Shown piece by piece: positions 44,001-53,792 of a stretch of 64,000 nt of DNA. Position 1 is the first letter of the stretch, and every line of letters begins with the position of its first letter. The notes beneath the pieces are model-generated. The model made no database searches. It was not told where the DNA came from and was given only the letters and a program-made list of their open reading frames with translations. Source of the DNA: an uncultured Flavobacteriaceae bacterium (GTDB lineage Bacteria > Bacteroidota > Bacteroidia > Flavobacteriales > Flavobacteriaceae); assembly GCA_947500385.1 (NCBI GenBank), contig CANMSA010000011.1:62001-126000 (forward strand), read 5' to 3'. The translations under genes and the position numbers were made by a program.

Positions 44001-47000
44001 ATGACCAAAAAACTGCTTTTTTTACTATGTGTGTTTGTTTCTACCCTTGGAGCTGCGCAAACCTTGATTCCCGACCCCAACTTTGAACAATTTCTAGTTG
44101 ATGAGGGTATTGACACCAATGGAATTACCGGTGATATCCTGAATGCCGACGCGCAAGCCGTTACGGCCCTCGATGTTACCCGAAACGATATTACCGATTT
44201 TACAGGTTTAGAGGCTTTTGTAAACCTTGTCACCTTAGATGCCGGCGGAAGTCAATTTACCACCTTACCGTTAACTAGTCTTACCGTATTGGAAGAACTA
44301 GAATTTGCTCCAAACAGCGTCCTTGTCAGTTTAGATGTATCTCAAAACCCGCAATTGCGTATTTTAGATATGCGTTCGGATGGCAGTGGTGCGCCTCCTA
44401 ACCCGCCAATGACCGATTTGGATCTATCTACAAACACCAACTTGGAGGTTTTGTACATTTACAATTTCAGGGATTTGGTAAACTTATCACTACCCCAGAC
44501 AAATACCTTGCAGAGTGTTTCCATAATAGCGATTTCTGTCCCCATTTTTGATTTTACGAACCATGGCGGACTTGAATCGATCCTTTTAAATCAAAACAGC
44601 GGTACTACGGACATCATTCTTCCTGCAGTTAGAACCGTATTGAAATCATTGGATATTCGGCAAGCGGTCAATACCATTGACCTTAGTGGTTTTATCGCTT
44701 TAGAGGAATTAAACTTAAGCAATACCAATGTATCAAGTCTTACATTGCCCATGACGGCAACTTTGAAAGAAATCGATATTTCGAGTCATCAATTACCTAG
44801 CGGATTCTCATTCGCCAACGCACCCGGATTGGAAGATTTATCAATTACGTACAATAGATTGCTTACTCCTTTTACAATTGATATTACGGCAAATACCTTA
44901 CTAAAAGACCTCACTGTGAGAAGCAATAAGATGCCGACCTTGGATATCACTCAAAATACACTATTAGAAGAATTGAACGGTTCCGACAATACCTTAACCA
45001 CTATTGATACCAGTCAAAATACCTTGATGACAGATTTGGAGGCATCACAAAATCAAATAACCAATCTTGATCTTTCGACCAATATAGTCCTAGATCGTAT
45101 CGACTTGCGACTAAATCTGCTTCCCGAACTCATTCTTACGAACAATGTAGCACTAGAAAGGCTTGATTTAGGAGAAAACAGGCTTCCCAATCTAGATATC
45201 ACCACCAACCTACTTCTGCGACAATTGGAGATTGACAACAATCTATTTACGACCACAGGTTTAGATTTAACCCAAAGCGCTAATTTAAGAGATCTTACCG
45301 CCTCTTTCAATCAGATAGAATCCTTGGATATTAGTCAAAATTTTAAGCTTGAGGAATTGGTCATTGATAATAACTTATTTTCCGGAAATGATATTTTAAA
45401 CCAATATTATCAAAACTTCATTGATTCTGGACGCTTGATCGTCTGGCATCACAAGCTTATTGTGCATCATAACAGCCTAACCGGTGAAATACCGAACTAT
45501 AAAAGCATCGTAAAAGATACTGACACTGCTTTTGACACCTACTGGTTTCAATTGGAAATAGAGGGAAACAACTTTCATTTTGGAGATTTCGAGGCAGTAC
45601 ACGATCAGTATGTTTTTTACAGAGACAATTCCTCTGCACAATACAATACCCTAAATTATTTTAAAACGTACAACTACGCGGGGCAAGCCAAAGTGAATGC
45701 GATCGAAAATCCAAACAGAAATGCTGGGGAAAGTATTACCCTTACCACCACGGTACGGGGAACTCAAAATCACTACAAATGGTTTAAAGACGGCGTGGAA
45801 ATACCTGATGCGCCCGATGCGCCAGAATACACCATCACTGATTTAAATACCTGTGATGCGGGCGTTTATCATTCTGAAATCGTAAGCGACCTTGTACCCT
45901 TCGAAGATGCAAACCCGCCAGGCACCAATGGTAGAAACCTCCTCTTGGTACGGAACGATATTACTTTGACCGTGAATGCCACCAAGGATTGTGTTGATTT
46001 AGCGGCCCCTACTGCCAATGGCGCTACAAATGTGCCTATTAATACGGGTATCGTATGGGAAGACAACCCTGGGGCCTGTGGGTATAAAATTACTATTCGA
46101 GATCTTGACGCCGGCACCACTTTGGTCAACAATGAAGATGTAGGAGAAGTGACCGTTTACAATTACACGAGCGATTTTCCGCTAAATACCAATATTGGTG
46201 TAACTATTACCCCCTATTTTGATGATGGGGATTTCGGCGGTTGTACAGAGCAGTCATTCATGACGAACACCTCCGAGGTTGCCCCAGACTGTACCACCTT
46301 ACAGAATCCGGAAAATGGGAATACAGCTGTAGCAGTAGCTATTTCTACGATCACTTGGAACCCGGCCAATGGAGCGGATGCCTATAAAGTAAGCATTGTT
46401 TCTACAAGTGGAAGCAATGATCTGGCATTGACCGATTTGGGCAATACAACTTCCTACACCTTGCCAGAATCGTTTCAAAACAACGACGTCGTTACCGTCA
46501 CCATTATACCTTACAATACTGTAGGAGATGCCATTGGGCCCTGTACCTCGGAGACTTTTACGATTATAGGGGGTACTTCCTCCGAACCCGGTTGCACCAA
46601 CCTAAGTGCCCCCGGACCAGTCGACACCGATACCGATGTCGCCGTAGATGTGGCTAGTATCTCATGGAACGCCGTGCCCAATGCGGACGGCTATCGCCTA
46701 ACCATCGACGGCAGTACCAGTGATCTTAACGACGAAACCGCCTTGGTCGTTACCGGAACCACACATGCCTTTGCGAACGATTTCGACAATGGCGAGACCG
46801 TTACCGTCACCATCGTGCCCTTTAATGGTACCGGCGACGCTAGCGGATGTACCGCGGAGACCTTTACCATCGTAGCGGCAGGAACTGCGCCCGATTGTAC
46901 CAACCTAAGTGCCCCTGGACCAGTCGACACCGACACCGATGTCGCGGTGGATGTAGCGGGTATCTCATGGAATCCGGTGGCCAACGCCGACGGTTATCGC

Positions 47001-49292
47001 CTTATCATCAACGGAAGCACCAGTACGGGTAACAATCAGACCGCCTTGGTCGTTACCAGTACCACCCACGCGTTCACAAACAATTTTGACAACGGGGAGA
47101 CCGTTACCGTCATCATAATTCCCTTTAATGGAATAGGCGACGCGAGCAGTTGTACCGCGGAGACCTTTACCATTGTTGCCGCTGGTACAGAACCCGGTTG
47201 CACCAACCTAAGTGCCCCCGGACCAGTCGACACCGATACCGATGTCGCCGTAGATGTGGCTGGTATCTCATGGAACGCCGTGCCCAATGCGGACGGCTAT
47301 CGCCTTACCATCGACGGCAGCACCAGTGATCTTAACGACGAAACCGCCTTGGTCGTTACCGGAACCACACATGCCTTTGCGAACGATTTCGACAATGGCG
47401 AGACCGTTACCGTCACCATCGTGCCCTTTAATGGTACCGGCGACGCCAGCGGATGTACCGCGGAGACCTTTACCATCGTAGCGGCAGGAACTGCGCCCGA
47501 TTGTACCAACCTAAGTGCCCCTGGACCAGTCGACACCGATACCGATGTCGCGGTGGATGTAGCGGGTATCTCATGGAATCCGGTGGCCAACGCCGACGGT
47601 TATCGCCTTATCATCAACGGAAGCACCAGTACAGGTAACAATCAGACCGCCTTGGTCGTTACCAGTACCACCCACGCGTTCACAAACAATTTTGACAACG
47701 GGGAGACCGTTACGATCATCATAATTCCCTTTAATGGAATAGGCGACGCGAGCAGTTGTACCGCGGAGACCTTTACCATTGTTGCCGCTGGTACAGAACC
47801 CGGTTGTACCAATCTAAGTGCGCCCGGACCAGTCGACACCGATACCGATGTCGCCGTAGATGTGGCTAGTATCTCATGGAACAGCGTGGCCAATGCGGAC
47901 GGCTATCGCCTTACCATCGACGGCAGCACCAGTGATCTTAACGACGAAACCGCCTTGGTCGTTACCGGAACCACACATGCCTTTGCGAACGATTTCGACA
48001 ACGGGGAGACCGTCACCGTCACCATCGTGCCCTACAATGCGACAAACGATGCAACGGGCTGCTTATCCGAAACGTTTACCATTGTGGCAGCGGGATCGGC
48101 GCCTAGTTGTACCAACCTAAGCACCCCGGGAGCTATGGATACCAACGTTGATTCGGACATCGAAGAGATTAGTTGGGATGCCGTAGCGGGAGCAACGGGA
48201 TACTATCTGTCCATAGCAGGAAGCACCAGTACGGGTAACAACGTTACGGATTTGGAAGTAATAGGAACAAGCTATACGCTGCCCGACCTTTTTGATGAAG
48301 GAGAAACCGTAACTGTAACCATTGTACCCTTTAATGCCGATGGAACCGCTAGTTCATGTGCTTCTCAAAGTTTCACTATTAGAACAGCGGCACCCATTCC
48401 GGCATGTACCAATCTTAGTACGCCAATGAATCTTGATACGGATGTGATACCTACTTTAGCAGAAATCACCTGGAATACTGTGGCCGATGCAGAGGGATAT
48501 CGCTTAACCATTTCAGGAAGCGGTAGCACTGCAAATAACATTACGGGGGTCGCGGTAACCGAAACCTCCTACCCTTTTGCAAATGCCTTTGAAGAAGGGG
48601 AAACCGTAACGGTACTCATTGTACCGTTCAATGCAAGCAATGATGCCATTGATTGTAGTAGCGAAACCTTCACCATTGGTACTGAAGTACCGATCTCTAT
48701 TGAATGTACAACCCTTTCTATTCCGGCAAATGGCGGCTCCAATATAGCCATTGATACCAATCTCGCATGGGAGGCGGCAGCAGGCGCCGATGGATATCGT
48801 ATCTCTATCGGGACCACTTCTGGCGGTTCAGAAATATTAAACGAAGAAGACGTAGCGTTTTTAACCAATTACGATTTGAGCGGGGACTTACCGTACAACA
48901 CCACTATCTATGTAAACATAACCCCATACAATTCCCAGGGAGACGCGCTAAACTGCGAAGAGCAAACCTTCACTACAGTAGCGGAAGAAATTCCGGAAGA
49001 CCTCACCAAGTACGGCTTCTCGCCCGATGGGGATGGTATCAACGAGTTTTGGGAGATTATGAATATTGAACAGTATCCCGATAATGTCGTGACCATCTTT
49101 AATCGGTGGGGAGATGTCGTCTTTCAGATCAACGGATATGACAACTCTTCCAATGTTTTTAACGGAGAGGCCAACCAGTTAACAGGAATGGGGGCCGACA
49201 AGTTACCGGCCGGGACTTATTTCTTTAATATTCAAATCAACGGAGATCATAACTTAAGTAAGACAAAGGGATACCTAGTACTAAAACGTTAA
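44001..49292 (+). CDS. Giant LRR and FN3-like cell-surface protein with type B T9SS sorting domain
   Basis: 1763 residues from the ATG at 44001, chosen for its signal peptide (MTKKLLFLLCVFVSTLGAAQ); ATGs at 43989 and 43923 are less likely. Residues about 25-490 are leucine-rich repeats of about 21 residues (LDITQNTLLEELNGSDNTLT). Residues about 565-660 look Ig-like (HYKWFKDGVEIPDAP). Residues about 664-1670 contain nine or ten FN3-like units of roughly 100 residues (SWNAVPNADGYRLTI). The last about 85 residues carry the gliding-motility-associated type B signature (SPDGDGINEFW, FNRWGDVVFQI, LPAGTYFFNI). It should be exported by the type IX system and attached to the surface or released; adhesion is a likely role. 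Confidence 0.9.
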   Translation: MTKKLLFLLCVFVSTLGAAQTLIPDPNFEQFLVDEGIDTNGITGDILNADAQAVTALDVTRNDITDFTGLEAFVNLVTLDAGGSQFTTLPLTSLTVLEELEFAPNSVLVSLDVSQNPQLRILDMRSDGSGAPPNPPMTDLDLSTNTNLEVLYIYNFRDLVNLSLPQTNTLQSVSIIAISVPIFDFTNHGGLESILLNQNSGTTDIILPAVRTVLKSLDIRQAVNTIDLSGFIALEELNLSNTNVSSLTLPMTATLKEIDISSHQLPSGFSFANAPGLEDLSITYNRLLTPFTIDITANTLLKDLTVRSNKMPTLDITQNTLLEELNGSDNTLTTIDTSQNTLMTDLEASQNQITNLDLSTNIVLDRIDLRLNLLPELILTNNVALERLDLGENRLPNLDITTNLLLRQLEIDNNLFTTTGLDLTQSANLRDLTASFNQIESLDISQNFKLEELVIDNNLFSGNDILNQYYQNFIDSGRLIVWHHKLIVHHNSLTGEIPNYKSIVKDTDTAFDTYWFQLEIEGNNFHFGDFEAVHDQYVFYRDNSSAQYNTLNYFKTYNYAGQAKVNAIENPNRNAGESITLTTTVRGTQNHYKWFKDGVEIPDAPDAPEYTITDLNTCDAGVYHSEIVSDLVPFEDANPPGTNGRNLLLVRNDITLTVNATKDCVDLAAPTANGATNVPINTGIVWEDNPGACGYKITIRDLDAGTTLVNNEDVGEVTVYNYTSDFPLNTNIGVTITPYFDDGDFGGCTEQSFMTNTSEVAPDCTTLQNPENGNTAVAVAISTITWNPANGADAYKVSIVSTSGSNDLALTDLGNTTSYTLPESFQNNDVVTVTIIPYNTVGDAIGPCTSETFTIIGGTSSEPGCTNLSAPGPVDTDTDVAVDVASISWNAVPNADGYRLTIDGSTSDLNDETALVVTGTTHAFANDFDNGETVTVTIVPFNGTGDASGCTAETFTIVAAGTAPDCTNLSAPGPVDTDTDVAVDVAGISWNPVANADGYRLIINGSTSTGNNQTALVVTSTTHAFTNNFDNGETVTVIIIPFNGIGDASSCTAETFTIVAAGTEPGCTNLSAPGPVDTDTDVAVDVAGISWNAVPNADGYRLTIDGSTSDLNDETALVVTGTTHAFANDFDNGETVTVTIVPFNGTGDASGCTAETFTIVAAGTAPDCTNLSAPGPVDTDTDVAVDVAGISWNPVANADGYRLIINGSTSTGNNQTALVVTSTTHAFTNNFDNGETVTIIIIPFNGIGDASSCTAETFTIVAAGTEPGCTNLSAPGPVDTDTDVAVDVASISWNSVANADGYRLTIDGSTSDLNDETALVVTGTTHAFANDFDNGETVTVTIVPYNATNDATGCLSETFTIVAAGSAPSCTNLSTPGAMDTNVDSDIEEISWDAVAGATGYYLSIAGSTSTGNNVTDLEVIGTSYTLPDLFDEGETVTVTIVPFNADGTASSCASQSFTIRTAAPIPACTNLSTPMNLDTDVIPTLAEITWNTVADAEGYRLTISGSGSTANNITGVAVTETSYPFANAFEEGETVTVLIVPFNASNDAIDCSSETFTIGTEVPISIECTTLSIPANGGSNIAIDTNLAWEAAAGADGYRISIGTTSGGSEILNEEDVAFLTNYDLSGDLPYNTTIYVNITPYNSQGDALNCEEQTFTTVAEEIPEDLTKYGFSPDGDGINEFWEIMNIEQYPDNVVTIFNRWGDVVFQINGYDNSSNVFNGEANQLTGMGADKLPAGTYFFNIQINGDHNLSKTKGYLVLKR
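46587..48050 (+). repeat. 606-bp tandem DNA repeat inside the surface-protein gene, about 2.4 copies
   Basis: Identical landmarks recur with a 606-base period: for example, the CCCGGTTG before the first domain at 46587, 47193 and 47799. Each period encodes two alternating about-101-residue FN3-like domains (A with GSTSDLNDETALVV, B with GSTSTGNNQTALVV). Copies A at about 46590, 47196 and 47802 differ by only a few bases, as do the two B copies. Outside this block the same domain type is much more divergent, so the block is a recent expansion and may vary in length by recombination. Confidence 0.9.
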
Positions 49293-49293
49293 G

Positions 49294-50223
49294 ATGAAAA
49301 ACCAAACCAAACCCATTTTACCTGTCCTGTTGCTTTCTTTCTTACTATTGGCAATGAACGCGAATGGACAGCAAACAGCCGCTTTTCCAGAGTATAATTA
49401 CAATCCGTTTCTTATCAACTCGGCCTATGCCGGGATGCTTCCAGATGCCGAGATATCGATTGGAAACTCAGGCTTCTTTAACCAAATCGAAGGCAGTCCA
49501 AAAAACTTTTCATTAAGCCTTCACACTCCCTTGTCCGATGGCAAGATCGGGGTTGGGGCGGGGATTATTCGAGATCAAATTGGAGTAACGACCAATACCA
49601 ACGTATTTGCGGCCTACTCCTATAAAATCTTTTTTGATTTTAAAGATGACCGGCCTTATTGGCAAATTTACCAACCGGGCGTATTGTCTTTCGGGATTAC
49701 GGCCGGAATTCAGCAGTTTCAGGACAACCTTTTGGAGCTTGGTATCGTTGATGATCCTAATTTCAGCGAAAATATTACCGCAACCGTACCCAGCATCGGA
49801 GTTGGTTTTCTCTTTAATCACTCCCGCTTTTACACTGGGGTATCGGTACCCAATATTCTTGGAGACCAGCTTGCCAACAGAGATGACCTACGCCTTTCGA
49901 ACCCCATTTACGGGTATTTCGGATACCGTTTTTTCACCAATAGATATCAAGAGATCATGGTAAAGCCCAATGTACTTCTAAAGTATGAAAAAGGAGCGCC
50001 GTTCCAAGCGGATATCAATGTAGCCTTCAGTTATAAAAACAAGTTTGAACTGGGCGCAGGTTTTCGCACAAGTTCTTCGGCCAATCTATTGGCAGGCATC
50101 TATCTGTTCGACAGTATTCGACTCATATATCACTACAACATCGCCTTAAAGCAAAACCCATTGGGCAATACCCATGGTTTTCTTTTGAGTTATCGTTTTG
50201 GGGAAGGATTCACAAGCCGTTAA
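49294..50223 (+). CDS. PorP/SprF family type IX secretion-associated outer-membrane protein
   Basis: 309 residues. A signal peptide (about 1-26, ending NANGQQ) precedes a PorP/SprF-type barrel with the family's early signature FPEYNYNPFLINSAYAGM and strand-rich SLSLHTPLSDGKIGVGAGIIRDQIG. Many Flavobacteriia pair a PorP/SprF paralogue with each large type B sorting-domain substrate, SprF being needed for secretion of SprB in Flavobacterium. Its start is one base after the stop of the giant gene, so it is very probably the dedicated partner of that protein. Confidence 0.92.
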   Translation: MKNQTKPILPVLLLSFLLLAMNANGQQTAAFPEYNYNPFLINSAYAGMLPDAEISIGNSGFFNQIEGSPKNFSLSLHTPLSDGKIGVGAGIIRDQIGVTTNTNVFAAYSYKIFFDFKDDRPYWQIYQPGVLSFGITAGIQQFQDNLLELGIVDDPNFSENITATVPSIGVGFLFNHSRFYTGVSVPNILGDQLANRDDLRLSNPIYGYFGYRFFTNRYQEIMVKPNVLLKYEKGAPFQADINVAFSYKNKFELGAGFRTSSSANLLAGIYLFDSIRLIYHYNIALKQNPLGNTHGFLLSYRFGEGFTSR

Positions 50224-50294
50224 ACGTAAAGCCGGCTATGGTCGCAATAAACATTTGGAAGTTGCGTTCATTTCAAAACCCAAATTTTATTCAT

Positions 50295-50870
50295 ATGATT
50301 TTCAAAAGTAATTTATTCGCCACAACAGCTTTGGCCTGTACCTTGTTATTTGTTTCCTGCTCTAAAGATGAAGACAACACCCCGATCGAGGAACCACAAA
50401 ATACGGCATCCTTATTGGTGCGTGAAGATGTACAATTCGCCGTGGGTCAAGACGGTACCGATAGCAAACGTTTTTATGCCACCAGCACCGGTAAAATGTA
50501 TAGTTTCGATGAAATTGATGCCGAAATAGGAGCAACGATCGATTTGGTATGGTACGATTCGAGCCCAACCAACCCAGGATTTCTTTTTTGGGAAAGTCCG
50601 GACAATCTTTTTGGAGATCTTGAGATGCCAGGAGCTACCGCTACTAAAATTGAGAATTACCAACCTTCCCTAAATGCGGAACAGTTTGATCTAATTGAAA
50701 ACAAAGAACAACTTACCATACTCCCGGTTACACATTCGGAAGATGCCATGGGGCCTATTGAATACCCGGTAACCATTCTTTTTGAAAATTCACAGGGCAA
50801 GAAAGGCGTCATTAAAATGAAAAGCAATGACGGTACGTTTTTAACCGTAGATATAAAAGTAGTGAATTAA
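50295..50870 (+). CDS. Lipoprotein of unknown function
   Basis: 191 residues from the ATG at 50295, giving a lipoprotein signal (hydrophobic residues 7-18, lipobox LFVSC with Cys20), followed by SKDEDNTPIEE, a typical export-favouring acidic spacer. The mature part has strand-rich sequence (SFDEIDAEIGATIDLVWYDS). No family recognised. It follows PorP/SprF by 71 bases and precedes a terminator, so it may be the last gene of the surface-protein operon. Confidence 0.75.
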   Translation: MIFKSNLFATTALACTLLFVSCSKDEDNTPIEEPQNTASLLVREDVQFAVGQDGTDSKRFYATSTGKMYSFDEIDAEIGATIDLVWYDSSPTNPGFLFWESPDNLFGDLEMPGATATKIENYQPSLNAEQFDLIENKEQLTILPVTHSEDAMGPIEYPVTILFENSQGKKGVIKMKSNDGTFLTVDIKVVN

Positions 50871-50890
50871 GCCCTATCAAAAATGTATCA

Positions 50891-50920
50891 AAAGACCGGC
50901 ACTACCACCGGTCTTTTTTT
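50891..50920 (+). terminator. Rho-independent terminator after the surface-protein operon
   Basis: Perfect 9-bp stem AAAGACCGG (50891-50899) with CCGGTCTTT (50908-50916), 8-base loop and a T-run. It lies 20 bases after the lipoprotein stop and between convergent genes, so it may also act for the pseudouridine synthase gene from the other side (A-run on the minus strand is weak). Confidence 0.85.
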
Positions 50921-50963
50921 ATTTTGTGAAAATAAGGGGGTAGCCATCGGTATTCGTGAACCC

Positions 50964-51803
50964 CTACTGTATCATAGCCAGATTGATGACTTCTTGTTCG
51001 GTTAAATAACGCCAGTGGCCTCTCGGCAAATCTTTCTTAGTGAGCCCCGCATATACCACCCGATCAAGTTTCACTATTTCGTATTGCAATTCCTCAAAAA
51101 TGCGCCGTACGATATTGTTTCGACTGCTATAAATTTCGAGTCCAACTTCGGTTTTAGGAGCGTTTTCAATAAAACTGGCGTCTTGTACTTTTACGACCTT
51201 TTCATCTACGGGAAGCCCTTCCTGTATCTTTTTTAAATCGGCACTTCGCAAGGGTTTACTCAATTCAACGTGGTATATTTTGCGGAGACCGTTCTTAGGA
51301 CTGTTCAATCGTTTCGTTAACTCACCATCATTGGTGAACAACAGCAGCCCGGTACTGGTCTTATCTAACTTTCCGATGGGTGCTAAGGGCGTTTTTGACG
51401 CTTTTGAGATAAGAGTAAGTGCGGTTCTATGGCCTTTATCATCTCTTCCCGAAGTAACAAAATCTTTGGGTTTGTTGAGCAATACATATTCCCTTTTAAT
51501 AGGATTCAATATTCGACCGTCGAATTTGACCTCATCGGTTAGGTGCACCTTATACCCCATTTCGGTAATCGGCTTTCCATTGACGGTTACGCTCCCCGCG
51601 GCAATATAGATGTCTGCCTCGCGTCGTGAACACACTCCTGAATTCGATAGGTAGCGGTTTAAGCGGATCACATTGGGGTTCGCAGATTTCTTGGGTGTAG
51701 GCTTCTTATAGGAAGTATTGCCTTTTCCAGTATTTTTCTTTCGAAAACTTCCACTACGACCTCCTGATTTCTTTCCACCTTTGTTAGAACCTGATGTGCC
51801 CAT
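50964..51803 (-). CDS. Ribosomal large subunit pseudouridine synthase, RluB/RsuA type
   Basis: 279 residues. A basic, Gly/Ser/Lys-rich N-terminal tail of about 44 residues precedes an S4 RNA-binding domain (IRLNRYLSNSGVCSRREAD, about 46-100). The synthase domain has PIGKLDKTSTGLLLFTNDGEL with the catalytic Asp in KLDKTSTG, and later NNIVRRIFEELQYEIVKLDRV. It isomerises a specific uridine in rRNA. The long basic tail is common in Bacteroidota members. It faces the nitrilase gene across 120 bases containing a promoter-like element. Confidence 0.9.
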   Translation of the reverse strand: MGTSGSNKGGKKSGGRSGSFRKKNTGKGNTSYKKPTPKKSANPNVIRLNRYLSNSGVCSRREADIYIAAGSVTVNGKPITEMGYKVHLTDEVKFDGRILNPIKREYVLLNKPKDFVTSGRDDKGHRTALTLISKASKTPLAPIGKLDKTSTGLLLFTNDGELTKRLNSPKNGLRKIYHVELSKPLRSADLKKIQEGLPVDEKVVKVQDASFIENAPKTEVGLEIYSSRNNIVRRIFEELQYEIVKLDRVVYAGLTKKDLPRGHWRYLTEQEVINLAMIQ

Positions 51804-51817
51804 ATGTTACTTTTTGG

Positions 51818-51852
51818 CAAAGGTAGCAAAGGGAATCGTAAGCACTACCCAA
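51818..51852 (-). promoter_or_regulatory. Probable promoter of the pseudouridine synthase gene
   Basis: Minus-strand TACCTTTG (51818-51825) matches the -7 consensus TAnnTTTG; a TTG of AATTG (51850-51852) lies 24 bases upstream, one base over the usual 17-23 spacing. The start codon is 15 bases downstream of the -7 element. Confidence 0.4.
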
Positions 51853-51923
51853 TTCTGAATGGATTTAATAGACCATCGAGGTACGCGCATGTAATTTAAT
51901 AACTTCCCAAAGACAGTGGCGGC

Positions 51924-52877
51924 TTACTTATCCTTCATCTCAATAGTAGATTGGCGTTCGCGATTCACCTGTAATTTTGTAACATCTGGACGCGAATAGT
52001 GCCCAACTGCATCAAAGTTCTGTCGTTCTTCGTATACACGGTTAAAGTCTAGTGTATGGTAAATAAGCCCTTCGGTATTTAAAACAGGCGGTACCAACCA
52101 CTCCCCGTCCGGGCCTGCAACACAAGAACCACCATTGGCAAGTACCTTAGGGGCCTTCTCCAATATTTTATCAAGATGGGGGGTATTTATGGGAAAGTCT
52201 TGGTGTTTCATAAGTGAAGATACCGAAATCACAAAACTGCGCGATTCCCTGGCGATAAACCGTGTTATGTCTTTGGTGTTGCGTTCACTTCCCGGCCATA
52301 CGGCTATATGAAGATTCTCTCCTTGCCCATAGAGGGCCGCTCGGGGCAACGGCATCCAATTTTCCCAGCAATTGAGACCGCCAACGGTAAAATTTTTAAG
52401 CGAATGTACGCGCAACCCATGGCCATCTCCCGGAGCCCATGTGAGGCGTTCATCGTATGTAGGTTGCAGCTTTCGATGTACCGATTGAATACGACCGGCA
52501 GCATCGATATACACCAACGAGCAGTAAATACTGTGACCACCTCGATCATGCGGGCGCTCCATCACTCCCAGATAAATGGCTATTTCGTGTTCCCTGGCAA
52601 GTGTACATATACCGGCCAATTCCCCCGTTTCAATTTGTACGGCGTTACGAACATAGTGCGCATGTAATTCCTTGTTTACCTTTAAATCCCAAGCGGCCCC
52701 TTCGGTATGTGCCAGCCAAAAGGGATACCCTGGTAAGAGTGCTTCGCCAAAGACAATCAATTCGGTACCTTCCTTTACGGCATCCAAAATACAGCTTTCA
52801 ATTTTTTGCAAAGTAGCTCTTTTATCGAGCCATACGGGAGCTATTTGGGCCATGGCCACTTTCAAAAGATTCTCCAT
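51924..52877 (-). CDS. Nitrilase-type carbon-nitrogen hydrolase
   Basis: 317 residues. It has the complete Glu-Lys-Cys triad in family motifs: Glu45 in VFGEALLPGYPFW, Lys136 in HRKLQPTYDERL, and Cys170 in GGLNCWENWMPL. The CWENWMPL motif belongs to true nitrilases (branch 1), which convert nitriles to acids, rather than to amidases of omega-amidase type. Its start overlaps the last base of the UbiA gene stop, so it is the distal gene of a mevalonate/prenyltransferase operon, an unusual place for a nitrilase. Confidence 0.88.
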   Translation of the reverse strand: MENLLKVAMAQIAPVWLDKRATLQKIESCILDAVKEGTELIVFGEALLPGYPFWLAHTEGAAWDLKVNKELHAHYVRNAVQIETGELAGICTLAREHEIAIYLGVMERPHDRGGHSIYCSLVYIDAAGRIQSVHRKLQPTYDERLTWAPGDGHGLRVHSLKNFTVGGLNCWENWMPLPRAALYGQGENLHIAVWPGSERNTKDITRFIARESRSFVISVSSLMKHQDFPINTPHLDKILEKAPKVLANGGSCVAGPDGEWLVPPVLNTEGLIYHTLDFNRVYEERQNFDAVGHYSRPDVTKLQVNRERQSTIEMKDK

Positions 52878-53782
52878 TAGAAAATTCGATTTAAAACAAG
52901 GTCGACATCAATTAACAAGATGCTAAAAACCCCTGCGATAATAATAAATTTTAAGATGTTGTGAAGCCAAACATAGTCTTTTTTGGTGGTAGACCTCCAT
53001 AGCAGTAAAACAAGTATCACAAACAGCAGTATAGAACCCTTAAAATAATAATCCATATACCCGATTTCAAATTTGGTGATCAACAACCAAGAGGGTATCA
53101 AGGTTAGCAGTACCAAAACGGTAATTGCCATTTTTGATACTTTTGGGCCGTATATAATGGGAATGGTCTTATAATCCTGGGCCAAATCGCCCGCAATATT
53201 TTCTAAATCCTTGAGGAATTCCCTTGCCAATATCACTCCGAAAAGAAAAATGGCATGTACAAAAATGACCGTTTCAAAATTCTTGTAGTATACAAATACC
53301 GCAAAGAAAGGTGCTATTGCCAAAGTAGAGGAAACGACATTTCCTATAAACGGGATTTTTTTAAGCTTGTGTGAATAAAACCATATCCCAAAAATATACA
53401 TTGAAAAAAAGAACACTGCCCTAAACGAGACGTAACTGGCAGCAAAAACTGCCAATAAATTGAGCAGAAAATAGGTGGTTAGCTTAAAACGTTGGCTAAC
53501 CAAACGATCCAGCATACTCTTTCGGGGTTTATTGATCAGGTCTTTCTCCGCATCATAGAAGTTATTGATGATATACCCACTGGCAATTACCAAGGCAGAA
53601 GCCAGCACTATCAGTAAGAGGTTTAAATCAAATAAGACCTTTCTTAGCGAGCTTGTGGGAGCTAGTATGAAAATAGATGCCAAATATTGGGCAAGCACGA
53701 TCATCAATACGTTGTACCCGCGAACCACAGAAAACAGGCTCAATAACTTTAGAAGCAAGAGCTTGTTCTTTCTATTTAGCAT
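52877..53782 (-). CDS. UbiA family prenyltransferase (geranylgeranylglycerol-phosphate synthase-like)
   Basis: 301 residues with about eight membrane segments. The first Asp-rich motif is NNFYDAEKDLINKPRK (about 69-84); the second is DLENIAGDLAQDYKT (about 189-203). This NxxxD...D pattern binds prenyl diphosphate with magnesium. Flavobacterial members are often annotated as digeranylgeranylglyceryl-phosphate synthase; the true acceptor in bacteria of this group is unknown to me. Adjacent mevalonate kinase (10 bases upstream) supports a role in isoprenoid use. Confidence 0.88.
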   Translation of the reverse strand: MLNRKNKLLLLKLLSLFSVVRGYNVLMIVLAQYLASIFILAPTSSLRKVLFDLNLLLIVLASALVIASGYIINNFYDAEKDLINKPRKSMLDRLVSQRFKLTTYFLLNLLAVFAASYVSFRAVFFFSMYIFGIWFYSHKLKKIPFIGNVVSSTLAIAPFFAVFVYYKNFETVIFVHAIFLFGVILAREFLKDLENIAGDLAQDYKTIPIIYGPKVSKMAITVLVLLTLIPSWLLITKFEIGYMDYYFKGSILLFVILVLLLWRSTTKKDYVWLHNILKFIIIAGVFSILLIDVDLVLNRIF

Positions 53783-53792
53783 GTATAGGGAA

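Noticed and set aside
46587-48050. Regular repeats considered as a CRISPR-like or satellite array
   Set aside because: The repeat is fully coding in the frame of the surface protein, has a 606-base period and no spacer structure.
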